Shown here one piece after another: positions 23,485-35,268 of a DNA stretch of 64,000 nt; position 1 is the first letter of the stretch, and every line of letters starts with the position of its first letter. The notes beneath the pieces are model-generated. The model was not told the origin of the DNA, searched no databases, and saw only the letters and a program-made list of their open reading frames with translations. The stretch is from Pyricularia pennisetigena (lineage: Eukaryota; Ascomycota; Sordariomycetes; Magnaporthales; Pyriculariaceae): contig NC_043740.1 of the NCBI RefSeq assembly GCF_004337985.1, positions 2,951,616 to 3,015,615 on the forward strand. The letters are read 5' to 3'. The translations under genes and the position numbers were made by a program.

Positions 23485-23989
23485 CTTGGCTTTGGCTAAC
23501 TTTATGGTTTTTTTTTTCTTTTGTTGAAGTACTTGTGTTTACTTTTCTTGTTGGTTTGTTTCCTGTGCGGTTTCTGAGGTTGAATCGAACAACTACAGGC
23601 AATTATGGGCGCAGTGCGCGTATAACAGCAGTGCCGGGCATGGGAAAGGGAAGGGGATTCTTGATTTAACTATTATTTTAAAGACGGAGCACTGACCACA
23701 GATTCGAAGCTCTGCGGTACAGCCGCTCGTCCCCTCTACTACGCAAGCGGGAAACAGCAGGCAAAACAGCTCACATGCGATAATCGAAACGATGAAACAT
23801 CGGCATCATCTTCCCCGCACCATCAACCTCCCCAAAAGAAAGCTATCTGTCGAGGGCCAGGCCAATGGGACCTCGCTGCCAGGTCTTTTGGGATGGGTGG
23901 TGTGAAGCTTCGCTGTAGGGGTATACGCTGTAAACTGAGGGGGGTCACATCGATCTCCCAGATCGGCTTGAAAGGTTCTCCCACCGGAC

Positions 23990-24014
23990 GTTGGAGTAGT
24001 TTGCCTACTCCAAC
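23990..24014. repeat. Short perfect inverted repeat (hairpin)
   Basis: Arms GTTGGAGTAG (23990-23999) and CTACTCCAAC (24005-24014) flank a 5-base loop, giving a 10-bp perfect stem. It lies about 510 bp upstream of the P450 start. No known function is implied. Confidence 0.6.
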
Positions 24015-24291
24015 TGTGCACTCGGCGGCTTTCCAACAAAGGTCCCGTCGGTGACAGGCCTTCAAGGTGATCCAGGCTCAGGATCCCTAGTGAACGGACA
24101 TTATGTACAGATTGGCAGCAGTTTCTAGACGTATCCAAATCACTACGTAATGGGCCGTTCCGGTCGCTCTCGTGCAGGGTATAGTCCCTGAATCTCTCGC
24201 CACAGACGCCAAATTAAGACGTATGCATAGTCCAGTCCAGGGGTGTGTGTAAGTGCAGCTGCTTCCCGCTTCTGGTAACTTTTCTTACAGC

Positions 24292-24298
24292 NNNNNNN
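24292..24298. other. Assembly gap (7 N)
   Basis: Seven consecutive undetermined bases in intergenic sequence. Confidence 1.
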
Positions 24299-27104
24299 TT
24301 TGGCACCTGAAGGCATACTATGCCCCATTGTAAGGCTAATTAGTCAATCAAAGGCGAGCCACAGCCCACCATTGTGTGACCTCAATCTTCCAACTCTAAA
24401 ACCAAAGAATGGAAAAGTTTGCTCAACTATCAACCTGATTTCTTATCAAACATGTGGTATTATTAATAGCTGATTTTACACAGTATACAGTGTAAGAGGT
24501 AGAAGAGGTGACGTGACTCTGTGTGCGCGTCGCCTGACCTACGTGGTTACTTGGCATTTTCTTTTTTTCTCTCGCAACATTGGCCCAGACTGCAATCGTT
24601 TTTATTGGATATCTTTCGGCCTTGGCTTAAATAAAAAAAAATAAAAAAAAACAGAGCGGATGACCCGACCTATAGCCAGAGCTATTTCTGCGTGTACTTC
24701 ATACCTATGCATTGAGTTGGCCCTACTTGAGCTTGATCCCATCTTCCCCCCGAACGAATCGCATGCGGGCACGGACGAATAGGACCTGTCATCGCGCAAC
24801 ACGCGCAGCCGCGTGTTCACTCCCGAGGGTTTTGAGAAGGAGGAGGAGGAGAAGGAGGGGAAAATGGTTTTCTATCCATCATCAAGCAGCATGCATCCAG
24901 GGTAGGGAGGTTTTTGCATCGAGTGCAGCGTCATCCTGTTCTTTTTACGATCCCTGAAAGAAGTCAAAGTAGGAGCATTCCAATGCTATGGGTGTGAACA
25001 CGGGATGATATTAAGATAACAGCTCATGCAGGTTACATTTTCTTTTTACTGCTGAACCAGCCAGGCGTACAAGACTAATGCGTAGACGATGCCATGGCTT
25101 GTTGGAAAAGCCGCGGATATAAATGGAGGCCCATTCCGTCCCGGCCGTGCACCAGACTAGACCAGACAGTGGTTTACCTTGCAAGCTAGGTGTCTCGATA
25201 GAGTCAGCAGAAGAGTCATGATATTTTCCTGGCCAGAATCGCGAGTAAACCATAACAGATACTCCAGGAACAGTCATGGTAGAAACCTACCGAGTGGCTT
25301 GGCCATAGCCTATGAAGTAGATAGCTACTCGAGTCAAACGCAACAACTATGGGATACTTCTGGCACATCTTCATCTTCATTCCACCAGTTTGAGCCATTT
25401 TTTTTTTCTGAGCCGCCATCCGAACTTTCAAGGTTCCGATTGCAGACGGCCAAAATAGGAAACCACAGAAATAAAACAGAAAAAAAGTCGGACGAAAAAC
25501 AAGAGAATTACAGGTTTTTTTTTTCTCTCTTTCTTTTTCTCCTTTTGGCATGACGAGACTGACACGTCAAAAAGGCTCTCCTCCATCTGAGTTCCCCGCC
25601 GGCTTTTTACTCTGCCCTGTTCCTTGCGGCTCCGTTCTCCTCTTTTAGTCTTCTTTTCCTCCGGCTCCGCAAGCGGGTCACATTTCGTCCCGGCTCCCCT
25701 TGGTCTGGACAACCCAAGCCGCCATGTGGTCTCCACATGGGGTGAGCTTTAGCCCCTGTTGGTCATTGCTTATTCTGGATCGATGCCAAGGAACGAGAGA
25801 TCAGGGTTGTGTCATGGATGGGACACGCTCCAACATGCTTAACCCAACGGAAGGCTGAGTTGCCCTTGTGTTAGATAGATTATATGATGAAAAAGCCTTT
25901 GGTATTTATCGTATATCGCCTTGATCAGGGCTTTTGCTACGTGATCTCGTGTGCCATGTGCAGCCCAACCCAACTTTGGTCCAGTGCATCCTCCAGCATA
26001 CATTCAAGACTGGTCCTCTGAAGCGACATCCATCCTATGCAGGCAAACCATGATTAAGACGAGAGCTAATATATGCTGGCTGGTTGTAAATGCCAGGCCA
26101 GACTACGATGCTCGGGGTGTAATCGTGGAAATATATCCAGTATCACTTGATGCCTCCTGGACAAGTACTATCATTGGAGAGAATTGTATATTTTACCCTT
26201 CTAGATACAGTAGCTACTGATCGAGGACTGCAATCCTGGTGACGTCAAGACAGCCTAACTATATGGAATAGGGATAAAAAAAAAAGGAATTTCTCTTTCT
26301 ACTATAGCGACATGACTCTGAGAAATGCTCGCAACAGCACTTGCTCAAACTTGTGCTCTTACTTGTCACTCACTACCGATGATATGCTGAAAGGGTCGGT
26401 TGCGAGGAAGGCAGCTATAATCTGTACAATGTTCTGAAGAGACTTAGAGATAGCCAAGCCAGAAGAGGGAGTTCTTTTGCTCGTCAAGAAAAGTGACTAC
26501 TTATTAAACAGCTAGTTTCAATAGCTGACAGTCATCTTTGGGACCGTTCCGCCCTCGGAGATACACTTATTTTTTTTTTCTAGAGGGCAGGTAATTCTTG
26601 TCCGTTGAGGGAATACCTTGCGAAGACAATCCCAGGGCAGTAGCCTCATTATTGCCGACCGTGTGGTTGCCGAGGATGGCTATCTGTCTCCTTTTATAAC
26701 ATATCTCTCTTTCCATTACATACAACAACAAAAACACTACATTTGTGTAACATGGGCACTCGGCCTTGATTGAATTCCAAGCTGACATGCCAAGCCACCT
26801 GCCAAAGTCTGTGTAACATTGGCGGGACCGCGGAAAATCCCCTATTGGTTGCAAATACTCCAGGAGCCTGTTGTTATAGAACACTGTCGTGTGCCGAAGG
26901 ATTCGATGTGCAAACGAGATGGGTACCACCTGCACCAAACAAAGCAGGCAGGCGGCAATGCTATGTTTCCTTTTTGTTTTGGTTGTCAACTTCATACCTT
27001 GACTGGTGATCGACGGCACATCCGCAACAATCCAAACTTCTTTTCTCGATACGGAATTTGATCTTGCTAGAAAAAAAAAAAAAAAAAAGACAAAGGACCA
27101 AATC

Positions 27105-29377
27105 ATGCAGCAGACTGTGGTTTCTGACCAGGAGATTCCCAACGCATCCAAAGATGTCAATAATGTCGAAAGAGAAGGCGCTGTCCCGAAAATTGCTGAC
27201 AATGACTTGCCCAAGAGGAATCTCAACAATATGCAAGAAAGCAGAGCCGGCCGGACAGGCAATACATCCGATGCACCCCCAGAAAAGGTCTTTCATACGG
27301 GATGGAGGCTTCACGCCTTGACTGCAGGGTGATAGTTTTCTTTCTAATCTCCACATATCAAAGCAAACCAACCGTGTTGAAATCTCTGCTAACCCCGGCA
27401 CTGAAAGAATGTGCATTGGCCTGCTGCTCTCAACCCTCGAGACAACCATCGTGAGCACATCATTGGTATCCATCGTGAACCGGCTTCAGGGTTTCGACAA
27501 GGCCAGTTGGATCGTCACCGCGTATCTGGCCACTAATACCGGTATGCATGCTGGTTCTGTTCTTGAACTCCCCGCCAAGATCGCCGTGCCGCTGACGCAA
27601 GGACTAGGCTTCCTAATCATATACTCCAAGCTGAGCGATATCTTGGGCTGTAAAATGATGCTGCTGACCGCGCTCATCATCTTTACGATATTTTCAATCG
27701 CATGCGGGGCTTCAAACTCTATGGTGTCTTTGTAGGCGTTGAGCTTTTCTTGTCCCTGGTCTAGATAGACGAAACTTGATCAGTCGCTCTAACCTGACAT
27801 GACCACTCATCAGAATCATCTTCCGAGCTCTCCAGGGCATGGGAGGCTCCGGTATATACTCCCTGTCCACCCTGATGGTGCCTCTGATGGTACCGCCCGC
27901 CAAATTCGCAACATACATAACCATTGTCACGTCCATCTTTGCCATCTCTAGTGTTCTCGGGCCAGTTGTAGGAGGAGCCATCGCAGACAACACGTCCTGG
28001 CGATGGGTTTTCTATATCAAGTACGTCATGAGCCTATATTCTGTGCGGCACTGCCCACGATAACAGCATGATAGAATTAACCCTTTATTTCTTCTCATTA
28101 GCGGTCCTGCGGGAGCACTCTCGGCCTTGCTCGTGGCCTTCTCAGTGCCCTTTGGCTTTCCGTACGGAAAGTCCCGAGTATTTCTTGACAATCTGCGTTC
28201 GAAGCGGACCTGGAGGCGTATCGACTTTGCCGGTGCCTTTGCTTCCTTGGCGGCATCCATCCTCCTGATCTTTGCCCTCCAGCAAGGCGGAACCATGTAC
28301 CCCTGGAACAGTGCACCCATCGTGTCTACCTTTGTCCTATCAGGAGTTCTTTGGGCTTTCTTGTTGGGATGGGAATGTTGGCTGTCGGCAAGGAACGGCG
28401 TCTGCGAGCCCGTCTTCCCCCAACGACTTATCGCCAACAGATTCGTCCTAGGCTTGCTCTTGTGCGTTGAGTGCTCACGTCACTCACTCCTTTTCACTTC
28501 CTCCTCGTCTGTGGCGCTTGTCCAGTGCTCCCGCTAACACGCCCAAATCAGAAATGGATTCCTCACAGGCGCCCCTTTCATGACAACGGTCATCAATATC
28601 CCACAGAGATTCCAGACCGTCAACTCATTCTCCGCCATCAACGCCGGTATATCCATGCTGCCCCTCCTGCTGCTTTCTCCCGTCGCGAGCGCGCTCTCCG
28701 GACTCTTGATCACCAAGCTGAGAGTCCCGCCTCTATTCGTATTGCTCTTCGGAGCCGCACTCCAATGCCTCGGCGTGGGCCTGTTCAGCTCTATAGACCA
28801 TTCGAACCTGCAAGTCCCCGCGGCGCAATACGGCTACCAGGTCCTGATGGGCCTCGGGTTCGGCTTCAGCCTCTCGACGATTCTCATGATGGCGACCATT
28901 GTGGTTGCGGAAAAGGACCTTGGTATGAGAATCCTAATTAAAATCTCTTGTAAAAAATTTTGTTTGCTCTCTTGATGCTAGACATTGAGGCTGACTAGTG
29001 GCTTTTCTTTCGTTTCGGCAATCAAAGCCGTGACCATGGGCGCCGCAACGCAGCTCCGTGTGCTCGGCGGGACCATAGGCCTCGCCGTCGCAGCCGCGCT
29101 GCTGATCGACCACATCAGATCCGAAGCAGCCAGATTCTTGACGCCGGCTGAGCTGTCGAGCGTGCTTACCTCGTCAGGCAACATCAAGCTGCTGTCTCTT
29201 GAGAAGCAGCTCGAGACGAGGATGGTTTTCGCTGCGGCCTACTCGCGTCAGATGAGGGCCTTGCTGTACTTTTCGCTGGGTGCCTTGTTGTCGGTGCTGC
29301 TGCTTGTTGAGAAAAAGCCCAGGCGAGTGGTCGACAAGACAGCCAGCCAGAACCAGCAGTCGTCCCCATCCAGCTGA
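27105..29377 (+). CDS. MFS exporter (DHA2-like multidrug / toxin efflux type)
   Basis: Seven exons: 27105-27328, 27408-27541, 27608-27731, 27814-28020, 28102-28461, 28552-28922, 29028-29377. Every junction keeps frame and gives 589 residues. The cytosolic N-terminus is ~75 residues, then TM1 (MCIGLLLSTLETTIVSTSLVS), the motif-A region (SKLSDILGCKMMLL), a GGSGIYSL helix, antiporter motif C (SVLGPVVGGAIAD) and the WRWVFYINGP element typical of fungal DHA2 (TC 2.A.1.3) efflux carriers, with about 14 predicted TM segments. The tail is hydrophilic (KKPRRVVDKTASQ). The family exports toxins and secondary metabolites by proton antiport at the plasma membrane. The third donor, GTAGGC, is weak but is the only one that gives SLIIFRALQG. 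The second intron (66 bp) is stop-free and in frame, so retention would insert 22 residues. Confidence 0.92.
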
Positions 29378-29722
29378 TGTAACTGAGTGCACAGGCTGGG
29401 GGAAAACAAAAAAAAAAAAAATCGTACACATAGAAAAGCTTATTGCCGACGCAAATATTGATCTACTCTTTTGTCTTGGGAAAATGGATTTAAATAGCAG
29501 GCGCGAAACAACCCATTGACAACCTGACATCGTTATTTAGGACGAGCAGAGTTGCTAATCACATTGTTTCTTTCCTTGCACGACAGCAAAGACGCGAAAC
29601 ACGAAACTATTTCATGTTGCTCGGTCAATGTGCTATCGGTATTAGACTCGCAGTTGTCCCGACCTATGCAGTATCATCACCTGGGCCCCTGAAAGTATCC
29701 CAGCACCTACCGTAACTTTTCA

Positions 29723-29927
29723 GTATCTACCAACTGCATTTCCGTGACACCACGCACCTTTTGATGTATCGAAGCGCTCGCCTTGACAAGGAGTCTTNNC
29801 CGGAGTAGTAATTCGTTGCAGATACCCAGATGCTTTGTTCACATGTGCACCATGCTCGATCAGCGCCATGGCGACGTCTCTGAACTTTAAAAGTCCACGT
29901 TTTTAAAGCTGCGTGGCCAAGCTATAC
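29723..29927 (-). pseudogene. Degenerate ankyrin-repeat gene fragment
   Basis: Read on the minus strand, 29925-29802 gives an ankyrin-like unit (FRDVAMALIEHGAHVNKASG) with a TAA stop just before it. After the two Ns, another frame (29793-29723) gives the next unit, LLVKASASIHQKVRGVTEMQL, again with the ankyrin xLLxxGAxxxxxxxGxTxLxxA spacing. A stop, a frame change across the gap and the lack of flanking repeats mark this as a broken remnant. Intact fungal relatives are often NLR-like or large ankyrin scaffold proteins, but the parent gene cannot be named. The frame change might be caused by the Ns; the internal stop is independent of them. Confidence 0.55.
29798..29799. other. Assembly gap or ambiguous bases (2 N)
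   Basis: Two undetermined bases inside the ankyrin remnant. Confidence 1.
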
Positions 29928-30940
29928 TTGGAGACGAAAAGAAAAATCCAAAGCTATTCGATGCTAGAAGTAAGATGAGCTATGGAATTCTAGGCAAAGG
30001 TAGCAGGCACAAATTCAAAGAGTATCATGCTCAAGGACTGCGATCGTGTAAACACCTATATAATGATGGACGAGGAAGGGGGCGAAGAAAACGTCACCGG
30101 CTTTATTTTCCCGCCGGGGGAAAGCCCCTGATGATAAGTACCCGTAGGTAGGCCCACCAGCCTGCCTAGTGTCCATGCGAGTGTGATACAAGACCGTAAC
30201 ACACTCCTTTGCACACCGGCATCATATGGGAGTCCGGATTGAAAGTGAGGCTGTGGAAATAAAAAGCAACCAAAGCCAATGGCTGATCTCCATCGTCATC
30301 GGTGGATTTGCCAACTCTGGCATATTATGAGCATATTGGCTGTGCTCAATGCAGTGTCGCCCTCATCTGAGTTGATTGAGAAATGCCCACTGGAGCTATA
30401 GGAGGAAATGGCAAGGTTGTAGGAGTTAGATGATTGCCTGAACCGGTGGACACTGTCAAATTTCACCTGAAAACAATGAGACAAGTAATTGGTACTCAGC
30501 TGGGCAGGTATGTATATACAATTGAAGAACATATGTAGCAAGCGCCAGATTTATTTTCCCCCAAGATTAGGCATGTAGCTTGGTAGGTGGCTAGCTCAAC
30601 ACAGAAGACAGGCGAGTAGATAAGGTTGGCACATGTGGATCAATCTCGCAAGAAGTGCATTAGGTAAGCGAAATGAGCAGTCCGGAAATTCCCGTGACAC
30701 GGCTCGGATTCGGGCACGGGGGACTACTGACTGATGCAGAGCTCTTCCTTGGCCGGCGATGGACCCTTGCAGCTCCTGCAGAAGACAACAAAAAAGTTCA
30801 GAGTACGTCAGGTGTGGCTTCTAGGTAGAACCGCATCAACGGCAACGCACAACCACGTACCACTTTGATTTTCAGACGCGGTCAAAGTCCCCTCTCCTCT
30901 CCTGTACTTCAATTTTTTCTTCGTCACGTCAAAAGTCACA

Positions 30941-32467
30941 ATGTTCAACCTCGCGCGCAATCGGGTATTGGCTTCGGCCATCAAGACTTCTCCCAGACTC
31001 CCAGGCCTCGCCAGGCCAGCTTTCGCTCAGCAACAAAAGCGAGCATTGAGCATCCACGAGTACCTCTCGGCTGAACTCCTCAGCAAAGTCAGTATCTGTC
31101 CCAGAGCCCATATTCAATGCACGAAACAAAAAGGAAAGGAAAAAAAAAAAAAAAAAAAGTCTCGCAGCGATGCTAACCCCTGCTCAATTCACCACCAAAT
31201 AGTATGGCGTTCAAGTTCCCGCTGGTAGGGTCGCCAGGAGCGGCGAGGAGGCCGAGCAGGTCGCAAAGGAGATTGGCCACGACGACATGGTCATCAAGGC
31301 GCAGGTTCTCGCCGGTGGCCGTGGAAAGGGTACTTTCGACAACGGCCTCAAGGGAGGTGTCCGCGTTATCTACTCCCCGACCGAGGCGCGCATGTTCGCC
31401 GAGCAGATGATTGGCCACAAGCTTATCACCAAGCAGACCGGCGCCCAGGGCCGTCCCTGCAACGCCGTCTACATTTGCGAGCGCAAGTTTGCCCGTCGCG
31501 AATTTTACCTCGCCATCCTCATGGACCGTGGCTCGCAGAGCCCTGTCATCGTTTCCTCGTCGCAAGGTGGTATGGACATTGAGGGTGTCGCCAAGGAGAA
31601 CCCGGACGCCATCGTCACCACTTACATCGACATCAACACCGGAGTCACTGACGAGACGGCACGCGGCATCGCCCAGAAGCTGGGATTCAGCGAGCAGTGC
31701 ATTGAGGACGCCAAGGACACCATCCAGAAGCTGTACCAGATCTTCGTCGAGAAGGACATGACACAGATTGAGATCAACCCTCTGTCCGAGACCTCGGACC
31801 ACAAGGTCATGTGCATGGATGCCAAGTTCGGCTTCGACGACAACGCCGAGTTCCGTCAGAAGGAGATCTTCGAGAAGCGTGACACCACCCAGGAGGACGC
31901 CGACGAGGTCCGTGCCGCTGAGTCCGGCCTCAACTTCATCAAGCTGGATGGCGACATTGGCTGCTTGGTCAACGGTGCTGGTCTGGCCATGGCCACCATG
32001 GACATCATCAAGCTGAACGGCGGCTCGCCCGCTAACTTCCTCGACGTCGGTGGCGGTGCTACTCCCGCTGCTATCAAGGAGGCCTTTGAGCTCATCACGA
32101 GCGACCAGAAGGTCTCTGCCGTCTTTGTCAACATCTTCGGTGGTATCGTCCGTTGCGACCACATCGCCAACGGCCTGATCAACACTGTCAAGACCTTGAA
32201 CCTCAAGGTTCCCATCATCGCCCGTCTTCAGGGCACCAACGTCGAGCAGGCGCACCAGATCATCAACGACTCTGGCCTGAAGATCTTCTCGATCGACGAC
32301 CTGCAGAGCGCGGCTGAGAAGGCTGTACAGCTGTCAAAGGTTGTCAAGATGGGTAAGTCAACCCTTGTTTTTTTATCAGGCCTGGTAGACTTTGGGTAAC
32401 TAATACTGACCTCTCGTACGCAGCTCGTGACATCGATGTCGGTGTTGAGTTCACCCTGGGTATCTAA
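30941..32467 (+). CDS. LSC2: Succinyl-CoA ligase beta subunit, mitochondrial
   Basis: Exons 30941-31087, 31203-32352, 32424-32467 encode 446 residues; introns are 115 and 71 bp. The N-terminus ([20 protein letters not shown]...) is Arg-rich and lacks acidic residues, as expected for a mitochondrial presequence, with the mature part starting near ALSIHEYLS. An ATP-grasp domain follows ([22 protein letters not shown] for metal and nucleotide), then the CoA-ligase domain ([33 protein letters not shown]). It pairs with the alpha subunit to turn succinyl-CoA plus ADP and phosphate into succinate, ATP and CoA in the TCA cycle. The ATP or GTP preference is not settled by sequence alone. Intron 1 contains an A18 run (31141-31158). 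A long antisense frame here is only a codon-bias shadow. Confidence 0.96.
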
Positions 32468-33209
32468 GGAAATCAATACCCTATACTATAGACTTACTTG
32501 GTTCCTCGTTTTTCCTCGCCATATTTGTTATTTCTCCCGCATCCCTCTTGTAACAACTTTTCTTGTGTGCACTTACGGAATTGGCCGGCGATGTCAACTG
32601 GATGGTTTACAAATCCTGATTTAATTGGTACCTAGACTTTGGGGCGAACGGGTGATATTACATATATCCATGATTTTGCTACTGCCGAGCAATTAAAAGC
32701 AATAGCACTCCTTTGATAAAAAGGTAGTACCCTGACTACCAGTCGTCCTCCTTTGTGCTCTTTTTGGGCTCCTGCGCGCTGTTGAGGCACATGGACCAAT
32801 GTGCTTGCAGTCTGCATACATACCTACCTTTTACCCTCCCTTCTACCCCCGCCGTACACTGGCTTCAACTCTAGCCAACAGCCAAGTCACTCAGGTTATC
32901 AGACGCAGAGGCACACATTCCATCCCAGACGCAAAGAAACATCCAACTTTTGATACCAATAGCTTTGAGAGTTGGTTTGAAAGTATTTACCAACCATTGT
33001 TCCCCGCATAAAAGTAACATGTAGTTGATTTCACAGTTGGAGAAATTGACGTCATCCTGACCTGCCGACGCAGACAATATCGATCGACATATATTGTTTC
33101 GCGATTCATCTCACTCAAAACTTAAGCAAATCATATGCACACAACCTATCAGCGGAATTTCTGAGCTCGGTTACGCGTAGCTCGCAAACACCAAACCACA
33201 TCAGTAATA
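32468..33209. other. Intergenic, 0.74 kb
   Basis: 3' UTR of LSC2 and leader of the kinase gene. The two genes are in tandem on the plus strand. No gene seen. Confidence 0.6.
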
Positions 33210-34342
33210 ATGGCTCCAAGTGTAGACCCTGCCATTCTGAAGGCGCTCGGCTTGGATGCAGAGAAGACCAAGATGAGTAGCCATGGCGGCTCGGGGTTTG
33301 CGTCGACTTTCAAGCTCTGGGGAACTGTTAGCGGGGATGAGAAGATATATTTTGTCAAAACAGGCTCGGGAAAAGATGCCGAAACCATGTTCAGAGGTGC
33401 CAAATGCTTCTGCTCCCCCACACGTAACTACACTAATAGTCACCAAGACACGGACTGATTCCATCCATGTTTAGGAGAGCATGCATCCCTGAACGCTATC
33501 CATTCAGCCGTGCCCGACTTTTGCCCAGCCTCATATGCATACGGGACAATGTCCTCGGAAGGGCGATTCTTCATGGCCACGGACTTCCTGGACCTCGGCG
33601 GCCGCGGTGCATCAGGGACCGGCAAATCACTGGCGGCCAAGCTCGCCCAGCTTCACACAACACCAGCGCCGGTCCCCAAGGGGTTCGATAAGCCCATGTT
33701 TGGCTTCCCTGTGCCGACTTGCTGCGGCTCTACGGTACAGGACAACAGCTGGAAGGAGAGCTGGGCCGAGTTCTACGCCGACAACAGACTGCGCCACATC
33801 CTCGCCGCCGGGATCAGGACCAACGGGAAGGACGCGGAGCTGGAGCGGACCGTTGAGGCCGTCGCCAGCAGGGTGGTGCCGAGGCTGCTGGGGGATGGAC
33901 ACCTTAAAGGCGTAAAGCCCGTGGTTGTGCACGGGGACCTGTGGAGTGGCAACCACGGCGCTGGCAAATTTGCTGGTAGGGATGGTGGTGTGGAGGAGGT
34001 TGTGTACGACCCGAGCTGCGTTTACGGGCACTCTGAGTTCGAGCTGGGCATCATGAAGATGTTTGGAGGCTTTGGGTCGGATTTCTGGCAGGAGTACGGG
34101 AAGCTCGTGCCAAAGTCTGAACCCGCCGAGGAGTTTGAGGACCGGGTGGCGCTCTATGAGCTGTAAGTGGTGCCGAAAAACTCAGAGACATTGGCTTTAC
34201 ATCTGCATTATGCCCGTTTACATGGAAACCAGCTGATCAACTTGACAGATACCACCACCTGAATCATTTTGCAATCTTTGGAGGAGGGTATCGAGGTGGT
34301 GCTATGTCCATCATGAAGAAGCTGATTTCGAAATATGGTTGA
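33210..34342 (+). CDS. Fructosamine-3-kinase family protein (protein-ribulosamine kinase)
   Basis: Exons 33210-33396, 33475-34162, 34249-34342 encode 322 residues, the usual size for this family (~300). The first intron has a weak GTGCCA donor, but only this gives the conserved MFRGEHASLNAIHSAVPDFCP joint. Kinase-like fold marks: the N-lobe with GGSGFASTFKL and the Lys of YFVKTG, then the catalytic loop HGDLWSGN (His 215 to Asn 222), and DPSCVYGHSEFELGIMKMFGGF as the metal-binding DxS segment. Relatives phosphorylate ketosamines on glycated proteins so that the sugar falls off, which is a cytosolic repair step. Many fungal members are uncharacterised, and small-molecule substrates cannot be excluded. 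Confidence 0.93.
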
Positions 34343-35268
34343 TGTTTAAAGAAAACGCCAACGAAGAGGCCGTTTTCTATGCATCGATCGTCATCACGGA
34401 ATATACAACAAACAATCTTCATGTGGATATGGGGCACGTTGATATGTTTTGCAGGCGCATTGAAACACAGACGGGATGCGTTGGCTGACAGGCCGGCATC
34501 AGCATGCAAGCAAGTCCAAATCTGCAAGGTACCTTGCTGCCACAGCCCCTCTCTTTTTCTGCAGCCTTTTGGTTCAGCAGAAAACGCTCAGACACGAGAC
34601 AAATAGGGAGATGGACTACACGATTCCAAACAGAGAGTGAACAAGGCAGTAAAGAGTAGAATTGACCCACAATACTAGAAGGGTTTGTATGCATGTATGT
34701 ACATCTGAATTTGGTCTGTTCTTGATGCCGAAAGCTCTTAAAAAAAAAAAAAAAAAAAAAAAAAGCACCAAGTGATCTGATCTTGTGATGACGTTAAGGA
34801 GCGACTGACCCCTGCCGGTGATTTACTACTGGAGAGCATCTGTTGAGCCAATAAAGCAACTCGCTGTTAGTGGGGCAGTGGACACGAGCCACAAACCTGA
34901 CCTAACAAACACACGAGCAGGAACCCCGATGTCATATGCGTTTGTTCGCATTCGCAAAAGCACGGGGCAAGGGTAGGTAGGTAGCCAGCTGGCCACTGTA
35001 ATTTCCCGAGCTTTGACGCCATCAAACAGTTGAGGACTCCATCTTCCCCAGCGGATATTCCCGCAAAGCCAGCCAAACGACCGAGCGATAGTGTCCACTA
35101 CTGCCTAGCAACCTACTTTGCTGTGGCCAGTTTTGTTCGTTGGCTTCTTTTTGTTTGGTTCTGCGCCAGCCCTTCCTTCTTTCCAGAAACCCGAGTTGGG
35201 GCGTTGCAATTCTGGTAGCAAGGCAACCTCGTCAACAAGACTTCGACGATTTCACCACTACCACCACC
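34343..35268. other. Intergenic, 0.93 kb
   Basis: Includes an A25 run at 34740-34764. The right end is the SEY1 promoter and leader. No gene seen. Confidence 0.6.
34740..34764. repeat. Poly-A tract (25)
   Basis: Uninterrupted adenines on the plus strand in the kinase to SEY1 spacer. Confidence 0.95.

Larger units (their letters stand above)
23485..27104. other. Intergenic region, 3.6 kb, with a small gap
   Basis: Separates the divergent P450 (-) and MFS (+) genes. It contains seven Ns (24292-24298), an inverted repeat at 23990-24014, AT-rich stretches around 24400-24650 and 25860-26600, and an A18 run at 27071-27088 just before the MFS start codon. Reading frames such as 26567-27262 (minus) have no conserved motif. 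No gene called. Confidence 0.55.
29378..30940. other. Intergenic, 1.6 kb, with ankyrin remnant and gap
   Basis: Holds a decayed ankyrin fragment (listed separately) and two Ns. The remainder (about 29940-30940) is AT-rich with short reading frames only. The last ~100 bp are the CT-rich leader of LSC2. Confidence 0.55.

Noticed and set aside
26567..27262. 231-codon minus-strand frame across the MFS 5' region
   Set aside because: Contains a poly-Phe stretch from the A18 run and overlaps the MFS first exon; no domain seen.
21529..29377. Secondary-metabolite cluster (P450 + MFS)
   Set aside because: No polyketide synthase, NRPS, terpene cyclase or pathway regulator is present; the genes are divergent and 3.6 kb apart.
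31173..32255. 360-codon open frame antisense to LSC2
   Set aside because: It mirrors a GC3-rich true coding exon; its composition (Leu/Val/Asp-rich) is the known shadow effect and no motif is present.
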